A stretch of 64,000 nt of DNA, taken from positions 66,275-130,274 of the forward strand of contig CAYMRD010000009.1 of NCBI GenBank assembly GCA_964392775.1, given 5' to 3'. A program made the position numbers and the translations under genes. Each line of letters opens with the position of its first letter. The first letter of the stretch is position 1. The notes under the pieces were generated by a model. The model saw only the letters and a program-made list of their open reading frames with translations. It was not told where the DNA came from and searched no databases. The stretch comes from UKL13-3 sp964392775. Its GTDB lineage: Bacteria > Bacteroidota > Bacteroidia > UKL13-3. This document shows, one piece after another, positions 7,623 through 15,965 of this stretch.

Positions 7623-7856
7623 ATGGAACTTCCACTGTATTCTAAATCTCAATTAGCCCTCCGCAACGGACAAGACAAACCCGAGGTTTGGGTGGCGTTT
7701 AAAGGTATCATTTATGATGTATCTGACAGCCGGTTGTGGCGTAACGGCAAACACTATGAACATTGGGCCGGGCAGGATTTAACCGATGAACTCAAGGACG
7801 CTCCGCATACCGAAAAAGTATTTGAGAAGTTTGAGGCCATAGGTAGACTGCTTTAA
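7623..7856 (+). CDS. Cytochrome b5-like heme-binding protein
   Basis: A 77-residue protein made of one minimal cytochrome b5-type domain (PF00173). VWVAFKGIIYDVSDSRLW is the family's N-terminal strand signature. The segment NGKHYEHWAGQDLTDELKDAPHTEKV supplies candidate histidine ligands, with AGQDLT the conserved AGxDxT turn. There is no membrane anchor or signal peptide, so it is probably cytoplasmic; an electron-transfer role is inferred from the family. It is followed 65 bp later by a thioredoxin-like gene on the same strand, which may share its transcript. Confidence 0.85.
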   Translation: MELPLYSKSQLALRNGQDKPEVWVAFKGIIYDVSDSRLWRNGKHYEHWAGQDLTDELKDAPHTEKVFEKFEAIGRLL

Positions 7857-7921
7857 ATATTTTTTCACTATTGCTTTTTACTCAACTAACTTCCTAACTT
7901 AGTATCTATAATTTAGGCCTT

Positions 7922-8542
7922 ATGTCAACCAAAGCACTTTCCTTCGAACCCTACCTGAACAAGGCCATGAGTTATACTACGTATATGGCATTGATGAATG
8001 ATTTGCTGAAAGAAGGAAAAACAACAGGACCCAATCAGGCTGCCGGTTTGGTGGAGTATACCAAACTCAATTTTCACCGCATGGAACGCATTAATAAAAC
8101 CACTGTTTTGAGTGAGGAGTTGATGACTGCCTTGAATAGTTTAAAAAGACGCTGGACCTGGTTGATTATAACAGAAGCCTGGTGCGGTGATGCGGCACAA
8201 AACATTCCCATCATGCATGCCATCAGCATTGCTTCCAAAGGAAAGATTGACATCAAACTTGTTCTGCGCGATGAGAACCTTCCATTGATGGACCAGTACC
8301 TCACCAATGGCGGACGAGCCATACCATTGCTTATTTGCCTTGAAACGGATACGCTCAGAGAGATTGGCATCTGGGGGCCACGCCCCAAACATGCACAGGA
8401 TATGGTGATGGAATACAAAAAAAATCCAACCATTGCTTACAATGATTTTAAAACATTATTGTACTCATGGTATTCGCAGAATAAAACCCAAGCTGTTCAA
8501 CAGGAGTTTGCCAGACTCATTCCTAAATGGGCAGGGAAATAA
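7922..8542 (+). CDS. Thioredoxin-fold protein with WCGDA in place of CxxC
   Basis: A 206-residue cytoplasmic protein of the Thioredoxin_9-like family. The strand WTWLIITEAWCGDAAQNIPIM occupies the position of the thioredoxin active site, but the motif is W-C-G-D-A, so only the first cysteine of CxxC remains. The cis-proline is in the region GGRAIPLLICLE. The N-terminal 80 residues are helical and the C-terminus (RLIPKWAGK) is basic. A single cysteine argues against ordinary dithiol oxidoreductase activity and allows a monothiol or thiol-mixed-disulfide role, which is inferred. It is probably co-transcribed with the cytochrome b5-like gene. Confidence 0.8.
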   Translation: MSTKALSFEPYLNKAMSYTTYMALMNDLLKEGKTTGPNQAAGLVEYTKLNFHRMERINKTTVLSEELMTALNSLKRRWTWLIITEAWCGDAAQNIPIMHAISIASKGKIDIKLVLRDENLPLMDQYLTNGGRAIPLLICLETDTLREIGIWGPRPKHAQDMVMEYKKNPTIAYNDFKTLLYSWYSQNKTQAVQQEFARLIPKWAGK

Positions 8543-8645
8543 AAAGGTTCACGGATCACAATTTGTAGTTCACACCGTTCCGTGTCGCGGGCAATTCCTT
8601 ATTCTGCGAAGCCATAACGCGGCAGAATCACATGTTTCATGCAGG

Positions 8646-8715
8646 ATAACAATACAAGATTTCGCTCCTCTGGCTTTTCGTTGGTATTTTATCAAAGTCT
8701 GCCTCCTCCGGAGGC
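8646..8715. repeat. Intergenic repeat with AATACAAGATTTCGC core
   Basis: Within the 296-bp gap 8543-8838, aatacaagatttcgctcctc at 8651-8670 is matched by aatacaagatttcgcccctc at 14286-14305 downstream of hutH. Both are followed by a (ctcc)ggagg(ct) string, at about 8707-8718 here. No gene is seen in the gap. Confidence 0.45.
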
Positions 8716-8803
8716 TATAAACAATGGTGAAGTTCTTTGAATATGAAAGCAAGTCAACGGACGTGACCCTCCGTGTTTCTGTATCTTTCAAAAAATTACA
8801 GGC

Positions 8804-8836
8804 ATAAAAAAACCACCGCGTGGCGGTGGTTTTCGT
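8804..8836 (-). terminator. Rho-independent terminator of the aldolase gene
   Basis: aaaaaaccaccgc-g-tggcggtggtttt forms a GC-rich stem flanked by A and T runs immediately downstream of the minus-strand aldolase gene; read on the minus strand the stem ends in a U run. Confidence 0.8.
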
Positions 8837-8838
8837 TG

Positions 8839-9495
8839 TTATGCGTTTGCTTTCGCGTGGTCGGCAAGGAATTTCTCAAGCCCGCTATCCGTAAGCGGAT
8901 GTTTGAGCAACTGAAGAATGGTATCCAATCCGCAAGTGGCCACCTGAGCACCCATTTGAGCCGACTTGATAATATGCAAAGGATTGCGGATAGAAGCCGC
9001 CAAGATTTGGGTTTGGAAACCTTGTACTCCGTATATCTGAGCAATTTCTGCGATCAATACCATACCGTCTTGTGAAATATCATCCAAACGGCCAATGAAT
9101 GGTGAAACATAGGTTGCTCCTGCTTTGGCAGCCAATAACGCTTGTCCGGCCGAGAACACCAATGTACAGTTGGTTTTGATACCCATTGAGGTCAGGTGTT
9201 TGATTGCTTTCACACCATCTTTAATCATCGGAATTTTCACCACAATATTCTCATCCAAAGCAGCCAGGTTTTCACCTTCGCGAATCATACCTTCAAAATC
9301 GGTTGAGATTACCTCTGCACTTACATCACCTTTTACAATTTCGCAAATGGTTTTGTAGTGTTTCATCACGTTATCCTGACCTTTAATGCCTTCTTTTGCC
9401 ATTAATGAAGGATTGGTGGTTACACCATCCAAAATGCCCAAGTCGTTTGCTTCACGAATTTGGTTCAGGTTTGCTGTGTCTAAGAAAAATTTCAT
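8839..9495 (-). CDS. fsa: Fructose-6-phosphate aldolase / small transaldolase
   Basis: A 218-residue class I aldolase of the TalC/Fsa subfamily, interconverting fructose 6-phosphate with dihydroxyacetone and glyceraldehyde 3-phosphate, or acting as transaldolase in the pentose phosphate pathway. It opens MKFFLDTANLNQIREA; GVTTNPSLMAKEG is the conserved TTNPS motif; the Schiff-base lysine is in ENIVVKIPM; and NCTLVFSAGQALLAAKAGATYVSPFIGRLDD completes the barrel signature. The length of about 218 matches the short subfamily rather than the 316-residue TalA/B type. Annotation as tal or fsa depends on a Gln/Glu choice I cannot settle by eye. Confidence 0.92.
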   Translation of the reverse strand: MKFFLDTANLNQIREANDLGILDGVTTNPSLMAKEGIKGQDNVMKHYKTICEIVKGDVSAEVISTDFEGMIREGENLAALDENIVVKIPMIKDGVKAIKHLTSMGIKTNCTLVFSAGQALLAAKAGATYVSPFIGRLDDISQDGMVLIAEIAQIYGVQGFQTQILAASIRNPLHIIKSAQMGAQVATCGLDTILQLLKHPLTDSGLEKFLADHAKANA

Positions 9496-9565
9496 GTGTG
9501 TAAAGTGTTAATTTGCCGCAAGTTTACCGTATTTTTTCCAAAGCATTACACATAAATTTTCAGTT

Positions 9566-10159
9566 ATGAAAAACCTCGACCGGCAGTTTTGGAACCAGCG
9601 TTATGCCGAAGCCCAAACCGGCTGGGATATTGGCTATCCCTCCACACCCATAAAAGGGTATATTGACAGGTTGCACGACAAAAATCAAAGAATCCTGATT
9701 CCGGGATGTGGCAATGCTTACGAGGCGGAATATTTACTGCAGACCGGTTTTACAAACGTAACGCTGATTGATATTGCACCCTTGGTTGTTGAGCAAATTA
9801 CAGATCGATTTAAACCTTACATCCATAAAGGAGTACTCAATATTATATGTGGTGATTTTTTTACCTTCAACGATTCATTCGACCTGATACTTGAACAAAC
9901 CTTCTTTTGCGCCATCCATCCTTCATTGCGGGCAGCCTACGCTAAACACATGTTTCAATTGTTGGGAGAAGGTGGTGTTTTAGCGGGTTTACTGTTTAAT
10001 TTCCCGCTCACCGAAGAAGGGCCTCCGTTTGGAGGCAGTTTGGCTGAATATGAATCTTATTTTAAACCGTTTTTTATCATCAAACAAATGTCCCCAGCCC
10101 TTAATTCTATTACACCCAGAGCCGGCAGAGAGCTTTTTATTGAATTGGAAAAAATCTGA
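9566..10159 (+). CDS. SAM-dependent methyltransferase, TPMT family
   Basis: A 197-residue cytoplasmic methyltransferase. It begins FWNQRYAEAQTGWDIGYPSTPI, the thiopurine S-methyltransferase (TPMT) family signature W-x(6)-TGWDxG. The SAM-binding Rossmann motif I is RILIPGCGNAYEAEYL and the acidic motif II is VTLIDIAP. The sequence continues with GDFFTF and LILEQTFFCAI, which is the conserved EQTFFCAL segment. Family members methylate thiols, selenium or tellurium compounds; the natural substrate here is unknown. It is divergent from fsa across a 70-bp spacer, and an OsmC-like gene follows by 50 bp. Confidence 0.85.
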   Translation: MKNLDRQFWNQRYAEAQTGWDIGYPSTPIKGYIDRLHDKNQRILIPGCGNAYEAEYLLQTGFTNVTLIDIAPLVVEQITDRFKPYIHKGVLNIICGDFFTFNDSFDLILEQTFFCAIHPSLRAAYAKHMFQLLGEGGVLAGLLFNFPLTEEGPPFGGSLAEYESYFKPFFIIKQMSPALNSITPRAGRELFIELEKI

Positions 10160-10209
10160 AAAACTGCCGGCCGGTAAACATCAGAAATTTCCCGGCCCAT
10201 TGAAAAAGT

Positions 10210-10614
10210 ATGATTTGTTACGCATACTACCCTCCCATAACGATTGACGGTAAACAGGACATTTTATGCTCTTCACACCCTGCATTTCGTTGCGACAAGA
10301 CAAAACACAATCCCGAATACCTTTTACTTTCTTCTTTGTCAGCGTGCCATATGCTTTGGTATCTGCATTTGTGCAGTGAAGCAGGTATTATCGTTACAGA
10401 TTACAGAGATAATGCGACAGGAACAATAACCGAAACCCCAAACGATGGCGGACATTTTACGAAAGTAACTTTAAATCCTGTTGTAACCGTTACGGAACAT
10501 TCTGTGATTTACAAAGCAAACCAACTGCACAAAAAAGCGAATGAACTTTGCTTTATTTCCAATTCGGTAAATTTTCCCATTTTTCACAAACCGACAGCGG
10601 TCATAGAAACTTAG
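10210..10614 (+). CDS. OsmC-family peroxiredoxin, shortened N-terminus
   Basis: A 134-residue protein of the OsmC/Ohr fold, predicted to reduce organic hydroperoxides with two cysteines. Both redox cysteines are present, in LSACHMLWYLHLC and ANELCFISNSV. SSHPAFRCDKTKHNPEYLLLSSLSACHM is characteristic of the family (split here across about 10279-10356). Family members usually carry about 20-25 more residues of N-terminal beta-strand; here an in-frame stop at 10201 forces the start to ATG 10210, so the first strands are missing. It may be a natural short form or a decaying gene. It follows the TPMT gene closely and may be co-transcribed. Confidence 0.75.
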   Translation: MICYAYYPPITIDGKQDILCSSHPAFRCDKTKHNPEYLLLSSLSACHMLWYLHLCSEAGIIVTDYRDNATGTITETPNDGGHFTKVTLNPVVTVTEHSVIYKANQLHKKANELCFISNSVNFPIFHKPTAVIET

Positions 10615-10624
10615 CACACTTTAA

Positions 10625-10666
10625 TTATTGACGAAAAATACAATTATTTTAATTTTTCGTCAATAA
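10625..10666. repeat. Perfect 15-bp inverted repeat before a DUF4143 ATPase
   Basis: The arms ttattgacgaaaaat (10625-10639) and atttttcgtcaataa (10652-10666) are exact reverse complements around a 12-nt AT-rich centre, ending 28 bases before the ATPase ATG at 10695. The arms begin with TTGAC and end in GTCAA, as does the longer palindrome at the second DUF4143 gene (41698-41742). Confidence 0.85.
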
Positions 10667-10694
10667 GAATTGCCTTTATAACAAACAAAAGGAA

Positions 10695-11897
10695 ATGATA
10701 ACAAGGGAAACCTATTTGCAGAAGTTGCGTCAACTCAAAGACCAGAATGTAATCAAAGTGATTACAGGTATCAGGCGTTGCGGTAAATCAACACTTTTGG
10801 AAGCCTTTAAAAATGAGTTAAAGGCAAGCGGTGTTTCTTCCCGAAATATCATTTTCCTGAATTTTGAAGAAAGAGAGAATCTGCACTTGACCGATTGGGT
10901 TACGCTATATGACGAAATCATAAAAACTGTAAAAACCGACAAGAAGCATTACGTTTTTCTGGACGAAGTACAGTTAGTAAATGATTTTGAAAAGCTCATC
11001 AACAGCCTGTTTACCAAAAAACACATTGACTTGTACGTTACAGGTTCAAACGCTTATTTATTGAGCAGTGAACTGGCTACACTTTTGACAGGCAGATATA
11101 TATCCATAAACATACAGCCTTATTCTTTTCGTGAATATGCTTTGGCGTACAAAGAAGAGAAAAATACTGACCGTCTTTTTCGTCAATACATCAATGCAAG
11201 CAGTTTTCCCGAAGCGGTTACCCTTGCTCAAAACTACGAAAATCTGGCAAACGATTACCTGCAATCCATTTACGATACGGTTATCATCAAAGATATTGCA
11301 CAACGTTACAAACTGCGGAACGTACACAACCTGCATCGTGTCGTCAGCTTTGTGTTCGACTCAGTGGGTTCTTTTATCTCACCAACCAATATCGCAACAG
11401 AGCTCAACAAAAAATCACAGAAAAAAATATCGCACAACACCATTATTAAATACTTAGATTTCCTGACCAAATCCTACATTCTATACCCTGCCCCACGCTA
11501 CGACATTAAGAGTAAAGAATTGCTTACCACCAACGAAAAATATTATGTGGTGGACTTGGGTTTGAGAAATATCACGGCAACCAATAAATACGATGCCGAT
11601 TTGGGACACAAGCTCGAAAATGTAGTGTATTTTGAGCTTTTAAGACGTGGCGGAAAAGTGTATGCAGGAAAAAACAACGATAAGGAAATTGATTTTGTAG
11701 TGCAAAAGCCCAATAACGAAAGAGAATATTATCAGGTGGCATTTACCGTTAATAACGAAAAAACATATAAAAGGGAAATTTCAGCACTTAGCAACATCAA
11801 AGACAATTACCCGAAATACCTTCTGACTCTCGATTTTGATAATACCAGCATAGGCGGGATTCAAAAACTGAACGTTATAGATTGGCTACTGACCTGA
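10695..11897 (+). CDS. AAA_14 ATPase with DUF4143 and degenerate PD-(D/E)XK-like tail
   Basis: A 400-residue cytoplasmic ATPase. The Walker A is VITGIRRCGKSTLLEAF, the Walker B HYVFLDEVQLV, and the sensor region DLYVTGSNAYLLSSELATLL. The helical GRY-x-Y/F-F-x-EY stretch (LTGRYISINIQPYSFREYAL) follows. From about residue 200 the DUF4143 part contains a possible winged helix (INATEL-like ATELNKKSQKKISHNTIIKYLDFL), then KYYVVDLGLRN and LENVVYFELLRRGG. The C-terminus has DKEIDFVVQ and EYYQVAFTV, which resembles a PD-(D/E)XK nuclease core, but the E-x-K pair reads Q-V-A, so nuclease activity is doubtful. The family has no established function. It is preceded by a perfect inverted repeat. Confidence 0.85.
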   Translation: MITRETYLQKLRQLKDQNVIKVITGIRRCGKSTLLEAFKNELKASGVSSRNIIFLNFEERENLHLTDWVTLYDEIIKTVKTDKKHYVFLDEVQLVNDFEKLINSLFTKKHIDLYVTGSNAYLLSSELATLLTGRYISINIQPYSFREYALAYKEEKNTDRLFRQYINASSFPEAVTLAQNYENLANDYLQSIYDTVIIKDIAQRYKLRNVHNLHRVVSFVFDSVGSFISPTNIATELNKKSQKKISHNTIIKYLDFLTKSYILYPAPRYDIKSKELLTTNEKYYVVDLGLRNITATNKYDADLGHKLENVVYFELLRRGGKVYAGKNNDKEIDFVVQKPNNEREYYQVAFTVNNEKTYKREISALSNIKDNYPKYLLTLDFDNTSIGGIQKLNVIDWLLT

Positions 11898-11939
11898 CAA
11901 AAAAACTGCCACTAACAGGCAACATTGCGGAACATTGGT

Positions 11940-13460
11940 TTACGATTGTTCCTCTTTTTTATCAGGCTGATCTCCTGAAGTATGGGTTGCATCATTCCCT
12001 TTTAAATATGTTGGCAGGTTCAATCCTGCCATATTAAACAGGTCGTTCAACGGAGGAACCGTTTTCATCATACCCGAAACAAAATTTGCGGTTGAACCAT
12101 TTCCGTTCTCATTGCCTCCATTGCCACTATCCCATACCGTAATTTTATCGATCTTGATATTCTTAACGGCTTCAACCTGTGTTTTAACAAGTTCCGGCAA
12201 TTTTTCAATTAACAATAACTGGAATGCTTTTGTAGGATCTCCTCCCGCAGCTTTTACAACCTGTTCATATCCCTGAGCCTGTTTGGTCAGTATCTCAAAT
12301 AACCCTTTTGCTTCGGCTTCCATTTTAGCATAGATGGCATCAGCCTCTCCTTTTGCGTTTTCACGTATACGTTCGGCATCGGCCTGAGCTTCAATAATGG
12401 CTCGTTGCTTAGCGATTTCTGCCGGAATAACCACATTGGCAATTTGGGTTGAGCGTTCCCGTTCCGAACGTGCCAGCTCCGCTTTTTGTTCGGCCAGATA
12501 AGCCTCTTCCAAAGCCTTTGCCTGTTGAACCTTCTCAGCCGAAATCGCGATGCGCATGGATTCGGCTTCTTTTTCCCTTCTCAATGCCTCCGAGTTTGCA
12601 ATCGCGATTTTGGCTTCGTTCTCTCCTTTTACCGCAACGGCATTGGCTTCCGAAATTTTAACGCGGGTATCACGTTCGGCTTCAGCTTTCCCGATATTCT
12701 CATCCTTGGAAGCCGATGCAATACTGATTTCTCTATCCTTTTGTGTAATGGCAATTTTCACATCGCGGTCTCTGTGTGTTTCCGCAATCTGGGTATCGCG
12801 CTCACGGTCGGCCAGGGCCTTTCCCGTTTCTCCAATTTTTTCCTGCTCGGCTACGCTGATTTTCGCCTCGTTAATGGCTTTTGCTGCCGCTTCTTTACCC
12901 AACGCCTCAATATATCCCGACTCATCTTTGATATCCGTAACGTTTACGTTGATGAGTTTCAAACCGATTTTTTTCAGTTCGTTGTCAACGTTAATGGAGA
13001 TATTTTCCAGAAATTTATCCCGGTCCGAATTGATCTCTTCGATCATCATAGTGGCGATTACCAAACGTAACTGACCAAACAAAATATCTTTCGACAACTC
13101 CTGAATTTCACTTTGTGCCAGACCCAATAACCGTTCGGCAGCATTGTTCATACTGTCGGCCTCGGTCGAAATGGCAATGGTAAAACGGCATGGAACATCC
13201 ACACGGATATTCTGACGGCTCAGGGCATTGGTCAGGTTGGCCTCAATCGAAATCGGTTTCAGATCGAGGTAAGCATAATCCTGAATAACCGGCCAGATGA
13301 ACGCGCCACCGCCATGAATACATTTTGCCGATGTTCCGCCTGTACGGCCATATACAACCAAAATTTTATCGGACGGACAACGTTTGTAACGCGAAATCAA
13401 CGCTGAAATGGTCACAAATGCCACAACAGCAGCAACAACAAGAAGAATTAACGGGCTCAT
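11940..13460 (-). CDS. floT: Flotillin-family membrane scaffold protein
   Basis: A 506-residue SPFH protein of membrane microdomains. MSPLILLVVAAVVAFVTISAL is a single N-terminal membrane segment. The SPFH/band-7 domain follows (PSDKILVVYGRTG to about residue 200, including KKIGLKLINVNVTDI). Residues of about 205-400 are a long Glu/Ala/Lys/Arg-rich coiled coil (AEQEKIG, AERDTRVKISEANAVA, EAQADAERIRENAKGEAD) as in flotillins. The C-terminus has PTKAFQLLLIEKLPELVK and the conserved IDKITVWDSG. It lies 9 bp downstream of an NfeD-like membrane protein gene; flotillin-NfeD pairing is a known operon arrangement, so the two very probably act together. Confidence 0.92.
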   Translation of the reverse strand: MSPLILLVVAAVVAFVTISALISRYKRCPSDKILVVYGRTGGTSAKCIHGGGAFIWPVIQDYAYLDLKPISIEANLTNALSRQNIRVDVPCRFTIAISTEADSMNNAAERLLGLAQSEIQELSKDILFGQLRLVIATMMIEEINSDRDKFLENISINVDNELKKIGLKLINVNVTDIKDESGYIEALGKEAAAKAINEAKISVAEQEKIGETGKALADRERDTQIAETHRDRDVKIAITQKDREISIASASKDENIGKAEAERDTRVKISEANAVAVKGENEAKIAIANSEALRREKEAESMRIAISAEKVQQAKALEEAYLAEQKAELARSERERSTQIANVVIPAEIAKQRAIIEAQADAERIRENAKGEADAIYAKMEAEAKGLFEILTKQAQGYEQVVKAAGGDPTKAFQLLLIEKLPELVKTQVEAVKNIKIDKITVWDSGNGGNENGNGSTANFVSGMMKTVPPLNDLFNMAGLNLPTYLKGNDATHTSGDQPDKKEEQS

Positions 13461-13469
13461 AGGTTTGTG

Positions 13470-14039
13470 TTATATTTTTTCTACAATTAATAAATTATTT
13501 TCGATTGATACCACCCGTATCATGGTACCTGTTTCAAGTTTGTGTTCACTGCCGGTGATGGCATCCAGTTCATGAGATGAACCTTTGGCGCTGATCTGCA
13601 CTTTTCCCTTACCACTTTTGTTTGGAGGTATGCCCAGATAAACCTGCCCGGTAAGGTTAATGGTATCCTGTATGGAAAAGGTATTGTTTTCTGCCAACCC
13701 CTGTATTTGCCTCATCATAAAGAAGAACAACCCAACAAAGGATACACCGGTTAGCAGGGCGATAAGGGAGAGGAGTGTTTTGTTATCAATGGTTCCGTAA
13801 AATGCGATACCCGCCCAACCCACACCCAGCAAAAAGTTCACCAGATTGCGCAAAGAGAATAATTGGAACGGGGCATCTCCTCCCTGCAGATTCCCGTCAA
13901 AATCGGCATCCACACCATCAGCAGCATCCATACCGATGAAGGTCATAATGGTTTGAAATAAAAAGAACAAAGAAGCCGGAATGGCAATAAACCAAAACAG
14001 CTTTTGCATCGGTTCCATTGTTTCAAAAAAGTGCATCAT
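13470..14039 (-). CDS. NfeD-like membrane protein, flotillin partner
   Basis: A 189-residue protein with hydrophobic segments at LFWFIAIPASLFFLFQTIMTF, FLLGVGWAGIAFYG and LLSLIALLTGVSFVGLFFFMM, followed by a soluble C-terminal OB-fold-like domain (INLTGQVYLGIPPNKSGKGKVQISAKGSSHELDA...GTMIRVVSIENNLLIVEKI, read from about residue 125). This is the short, protease-less type of NfeD protein encoded with flotillins. The start could be ATG 14039 or the adjacent ATG 14036. Tight spacing with the flotillin gene supports one transcript. Confidence 0.85.
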   Translation of the reverse strand: MMHFFETMEPMQKLFWFIAIPASLFFLFQTIMTFIGMDAADGVDADFDGNLQGGDAPFQLFSLRNLVNFLLGVGWAGIAFYGTIDNKTLLSLIALLTGVSFVGLFFFMMRQIQGLAENNTFSIQDTINLTGQVYLGIPPNKSGKGKVQISAKGSSHELDAITGSEHKLETGTMIRVVSIENNLLIVEKI

Positions 14040-14436
14040 AGTTTAATTGGAGTAGAAATGATTCTACCGAAGAAAACGAAAAAAATCCAGAACTCCTAAG
14101 GGATAATTAACGTAACTAACCAATCCATTGAGGCCGGCATAAACGCCACAGATTTGTGCAGACAACTTCAGCAAAATCGTCCAATTTGTGACCTGTGACT
14201 GAAAACAAACTGTTGACGCGCCCAAGCACTCTGGACAATTCGTGTCTAATCGTGTTTTATATTACACCATCGCGCTAACCAATACGAATACAAGATTTCG
14301 CCCCTCCGGAGGCTGGATGCAAAATTTGGTATTGGACTCTGTAGAAATCAATGGAAAATTCCGGGTCACTTTATCTGCGGGCATCAGCGCAATCTGCGGG
14401 AGTCTTCCTCTAGCTCTCTGCATAAAATCTTATAAA
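14040..14436. other. Intergenic region, 397 bp, repeat-derived
   Basis: No gene is supported. It lies upstream of the NfeD-flotillin operon and downstream of hutH, both read on the minus strand. It contains the aatacaagatttcgcccctc string at 14286-14305 shared with 8651-8670, followed by ccggaggc. A short plus-strand frame here has no family features. Confidence 0.5.
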
Positions 14437-15915
14437 CTAATTTGCCTGCAAAAACTCAACCGATGCCTGAATATCGTTGTGCAGGAAACGGTCTTTATCT
14501 ACAAACGTTACCACCTTGCGGTAGCTGCTCACCATTGTTTCAACTGCTGTTGAACTTTTCATTGGACGTCTGAACTCCAATGCCTGTGTCGCATTCAGCA
14601 ATTCGATAGCTAAAACACGCTCCGTATTTTTCATCACGCGCAAACATTTGGTGGCCGCGTTGGCTCCCATGCTCACATGGTCTTCCTGTCCGTTGCTGCT
14701 CACAATACTGTCAACCGAAGCGGGCGTACACAGTTGTTTGCTCTGGCTTACAATAGATGCAGCCGTATACTGCGGAATCATCATACCCGAATTTAAACCG
14801 GCATCTGTGGCCAAAAAGGGAGGCAAGCCGCGTAAACCTGAAATCAACTGGTAGGTTCTGCGTTCCGAAATGCTACCCAATTCTGCAATGGCGATAGCCA
14901 GAAAATCCAATACCAGCGCAAGCGGTTGCCCATGGAAATTTCCTCCCGACAAGATGAGATCATCCTCCACAAAAATATTCGGGTTATCGGTCACCGAATT
15001 CATTTCGGTGGATACAACGGTTGAAATATACTGTACCGAATCTTTGCTGGCTCCGTGTACCTGCGGAATGCAGCGGAACGCGTATGGGTCCTGAACCTGT
15101 ACTTTTGCCTGTTTGCAAATTTCGCTATCGGCCAATAAGGTGCGGATATTCAAAGCTGTTTGAATTTGTCCGGCATGGGGACGAACAGCATGTAATTGTG
15201 GTGAAAATGGTTCCAGTTTAGCATCAAACGCATCGATTGAAATAGCAGCAATTGAATCCGCATGTTTCAATAATTGTTGTGCCTTGAGTACACACCATAC
15301 CGAATAACTCAGCATAAACTGTGTACCATTGATCAAAGCTAAACCTTCTTTTGATTTTAATTTAATGGGTTGCAATTTGATGGTTGAAGCATCCTCTATC
15401 CTCCAACTTCCATCTTCTAACCTCCAATATTTCCCCTCACCAAACAAAGGCAAACACAAATGAGCCAACGGAGCCAAATCGCCCGAAGCACCCAGTGAAC
15501 CCTGCTCATACACCACAGGCAAAATATCGTTGTTGAAGAATTCAATCAAACGTTCAACCGTTTCTACCTGCACTCCGCTGTTGCCATAACTCAAGGATTG
15601 TACTTTGAGCAATAACATCAGTTTCACAATTTCCTGAGGAACATAATCCCCGGTTCCACAGGCATGTGAGCGCAATAAATTGTATTGCAATAACTCTAAC
15701 TCATCGGATGAAATCTGGGTATTGCACAACGAACCAAAACCGGTATTGATGCCATAAAACACAGCATCTTTGGCTTCCATCTTTTTGTCGAGGTAAGCAC
15801 GGCAATCAGCAATACGTTGTCTGGCTTCGGCTGATAAGGCGATATGTTTTTTCTCCTTGATGATGGAAGAAATATCAGCTAATGTAAGTGTTGAATTTAT
15901 TTGAAATATTGTCAT
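14437..15915 (-). CDS. hutH: Histidine ammonia-lyase
   Basis: A 492-residue cytoplasmic enzyme that deaminates L-histidine to urocanate, the first step of histidine breakdown. The MIO prosthetic group forms from Ala-Ser-Gly in GSLGASGDLAPLAHL. Other family signatures are YGINTGFGSLCNTQIS near the N-terminus, ALINGTQFMLSY, and SVTDNPNIFVEDDLILSGGNFHGQPLA (the last read across about 15000-14910). Length is normal at about 500. No hutU, hutI or hutG gene is next to it here; hisS lies 50 bp upstream on the same strand. The spacer between them holds an acgcagaggcgctgagagcg repeat-like string. Confidence 0.95.
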   Translation of the reverse strand: MTIFQINSTLTLADISSIIKEKKHIALSAEARQRIADCRAYLDKKMEAKDAVFYGINTGFGSLCNTQISSDELELLQYNLLRSHACGTGDYVPQEIVKLMLLLKVQSLSYGNSGVQVETVERLIEFFNNDILPVVYEQGSLGASGDLAPLAHLCLPLFGEGKYWRLEDGSWRIEDASTIKLQPIKLKSKEGLALINGTQFMLSYSVWCVLKAQQLLKHADSIAAISIDAFDAKLEPFSPQLHAVRPHAGQIQTALNIRTLLADSEICKQAKVQVQDPYAFRCIPQVHGASKDSVQYISTVVSTEMNSVTDNPNIFVEDDLILSGGNFHGQPLALVLDFLAIAIAELGSISERRTYQLISGLRGLPPFLATDAGLNSGMMIPQYTAASIVSQSKQLCTPASVDSIVSSNGQEDHVSMGANAATKCLRVMKNTERVLAIELLNATQALEFRRPMKSSTAVETMVSSYRKVVTFVDKDRFLHNDIQASVEFLQAN

Positions 15916-15965
15916 AATAATTGAACGCAGAGGCGCTGAGAGCGCAAAGTTTATAAATGGAAATT

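Noticed and set aside
12486..13074. Plus-strand frames of 174 and 194 codons opposite the flotillin gene
   Set aside because: Shadows of the coiled-coil coding region; the minus-strand flotillin is unambiguous.
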